In this document: piece by piece, positions 63,162 to 64,000 of the stretch
Numbering within the stretch: position 1 is the stretch's first letter
Layout: every line of letters starts with the position of its first letter
Assembly (NCBI RefSeq): GCF_003987655.1
Contig: NZ_NGKC01000002.1
Coordinates: forward strand, 210,587-274,586
DNA: 64,000 nucleotides
From: Vagococcus acidifermentans
GTDB taxonomy: Bacteria; Bacillota; Bacilli; Lactobacillales; Vagococcaceae
Direction of reading: 5' to 3'
The notes under the pieces: generated by a model
Told to the model about the DNA's origin: nothing
The model's input: the letters and a program-made list of their open reading frames with translations, nothing else
The model's database searches: none
Position numbers and translations under genes: made by a program

Positions 63162-64000
63162 CTATTCAGCAATTTTCTTTTTCAACCAGTAAAGAGCCAA
63201 TGCTAGACCTGACAAGGCAACGCCAAGACCAGTTAATTTGTAATTGCCAATTTCGTTAGTTTGCGGCAACACTTTTTTCGTAACTGTCGTTGTTGTTGTT
63301 TTGACAGCAGGTTTTGCTTTTGCACTATCTGCAGGATCTGCAGGATCTACAGGATCAGTTGGATCTACAGGATCAGTTGGATCTACAGGATCAGTTGGAT
63401 CTACAGGATCAGTTGGATCTACAGGATCAGTTGGATCTACAGGATCAGTTGGATCTACAGGATCAGTTGGATCTACAGGATCAGTTGGATCTACAGGATC
63501 AGTTGGGTCTACAGGATCAGTTGGATCTACAGGATCAGTCGGATCTGCAGGATCAGTTGGATCTGCAGGATCAGTTGGATCTGCAGGATCAGTCGGATCT
63601 ACAGGATCAGTTGGATCAGGGTTAGGAACCGTTTCATTTTGCATAAGTTTCAATTCGGAAGATGCTTTAATAAGAGCATTTGCTGCAGCATCCACTTCTG
63701 CTTGTGTCGCTTCCTCATCAGCTAATACAGCCTCTGCTTTAGCTAGAGCATCAGCGAAAGAATCCCAGCTTTCAGGTGTATAGTCAGATTCAGTGAATCC
63801 AGTATTCATTTCTACTGCTTGTTTCAACAAGTCTTTGTTGACTTTATTATCAACAGCTGGTTTTATCACCAGCCCGCTCAACGCTTTGACTAGTTCATTG
63901 GCAGCTTTGTCAACTTCAGCTTGAGTAGCATCCTCATCTTTCAAGACAGATTGCGCTTTCTGCAACTTGCTTTGGAATGGCGCCCAAGAACTGACAGTGT
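63162..64000 (-). CDS. LPXTG cell-wall-anchored FIVAR/repeat surface protein (5' end outside window)
   Basis: The C-terminal 279 residues of a surface protein; the frame stays open to the right edge (SSWAPFQSKLQKAQSVL...). Two FIVAR modules are visible (the second: YTPESWDSFADALAKAEAVLADEEATQAEVDAAANALIKA), then a Thr-Asp-Pro-rich stalk of hexapeptides (TDPVDP/TDPADP), a Lys/Thr-rich spacer, sortase signal LPQTNEIG, a membrane helix and a basic tail KKKIAE. The protein is thus sortase-anchored with an extended Pro-rich wall-spanning stalk. Adhesion is the usual role of such proteins but no ligand domain is in view. The gene ends 5 bases from the ISL3 right end. Confidence 0.92.
   Translation of the reverse strand, partial: TVSSWAPFQSKLQKAQSVLKDEDATQAEVDKAANELVKALSGLVIKPAVDNKVNKDLLKQAVEMNTGFTESDYTPESWDSFADALAKAEAVLADEEATQAEVDAAANALIKASSELKLMQNETVPNPDPTDPVDPTDPADPTDPADPTDPADPTDPVDPTDPVDPTDPVDPTDPVDPTDPVDPTDPVDPTDPVDPTDPVDPTDPVDPTDPVDPTDPVDPADPADSAKAKPAVKTTTTTVTKKVLPQTNEIGNYKLTGLGVALSGLALALYWLKKKIAE
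63343..63612 (-). repeat. Fifteen 18-bp tandem repeats encoding the TDPVDP stalk
   Basis: Fifteen consecutive 18-base units of the type GGATCTACAGGATCAGTT (as read on the + strand), differing at only a few positions (CTACA/CTGCA, GTT/GTC, one GGGTCT). Each unit encodes one hexapeptide. High identity implies recent expansion and probably variable copy number. Confidence 0.95.

Noticed and set aside
63244..63783. Long open frames on the + strand through the 18-bp repeats (Gly-Ser-Thr-Val and Leu-Gln-Asp type repeats)
   Set aside because: Because the unit length is a multiple of three and contains no stop in several frames, all frames stay open. Only the minus-strand frame has FIVAR modules, LPQTNEIG and a membrane anchor.

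Overview
The window comes from a low-to-mid GC Firmicute of the order Lactobacillales. Supporting signs are gene orders shared with Bacilli (dinG-ypmB-aspB-asnS; pcrA-ligA-gatCAB-dagK), copYZA with cop boxes, a T-box leader on the methionine transporter, PerR- and CcpA-type operators, an LPXTG surface protein and an ISL3-type transposase relic. A Trichococcus/Carnobacteriaceae-like member would fit, but I cannot prove the genus. No rRNA, tRNA or CRISPR array was seen.

Left part (1-29.8 kb). A persulfide-detoxification operon (CoA-disulfide reductase fused to rhodanese, a second rhodanese, a CstR-like repressor) is cut by the left edge. It is followed by a malic enzyme with an apparent internal deletion and by a T-box controlled metNIQ methionine ABC transporter. 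A leftward rpiR / malX / malY cluster follows, with a perfect cre site at the malX promoter. Then come the conserved housekeeping block dinG-ypmB-aspB-asnS, the copper operon copYZA with two cop boxes, and pcrA-ligA-gatCAB-dagK, with two GNAT acetyltransferases nearby.

Middle part (30-45 kb). This is an accessory catabolic block: an oligopeptide-type ABC transporter (binding protein, two permeases, two ATPases), an M20 amidohydrolase and an S9 peptidase; an IclR regulator divergent from a DUF1177 gene and an AroM-family gene; then a separately promoted, cre-bearing Na+-pump decarboxylase operon. In that operon the usual gamma subunit appears as two genes, a 122-residue soluble protein (OadH-like) and a 47-residue membrane protein too small for routine ORF calling. 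I infer that the block imports a peptide-like compound, hydrolyses it, processes the product with DUF1177/AroM and decarboxylates an oxaloacetate-like acid. The substrate is unknown.

Right part (45-64 kb). An AraC-regulated sugar ABC importer without its own ATPase feeds a GH112 beta-galactoside phosphorylase, with an overlapping 55-residue membrane microprotein behind it. Then follow an amino-acid ABC pair (binding protein and permease, no ATPase), proC, an unidentified membrane protein, a P2-type cation ATPase, a leftward Mga-type regulator, PerR-controlled ahpCF, a decayed ISL3 transposase whose right inverted repeat abuts the next gene, and the 3' part of a FIVAR/LPXTG surface protein carrying fifteen 18-bp tandem repeats. 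That gene runs off the right edge.
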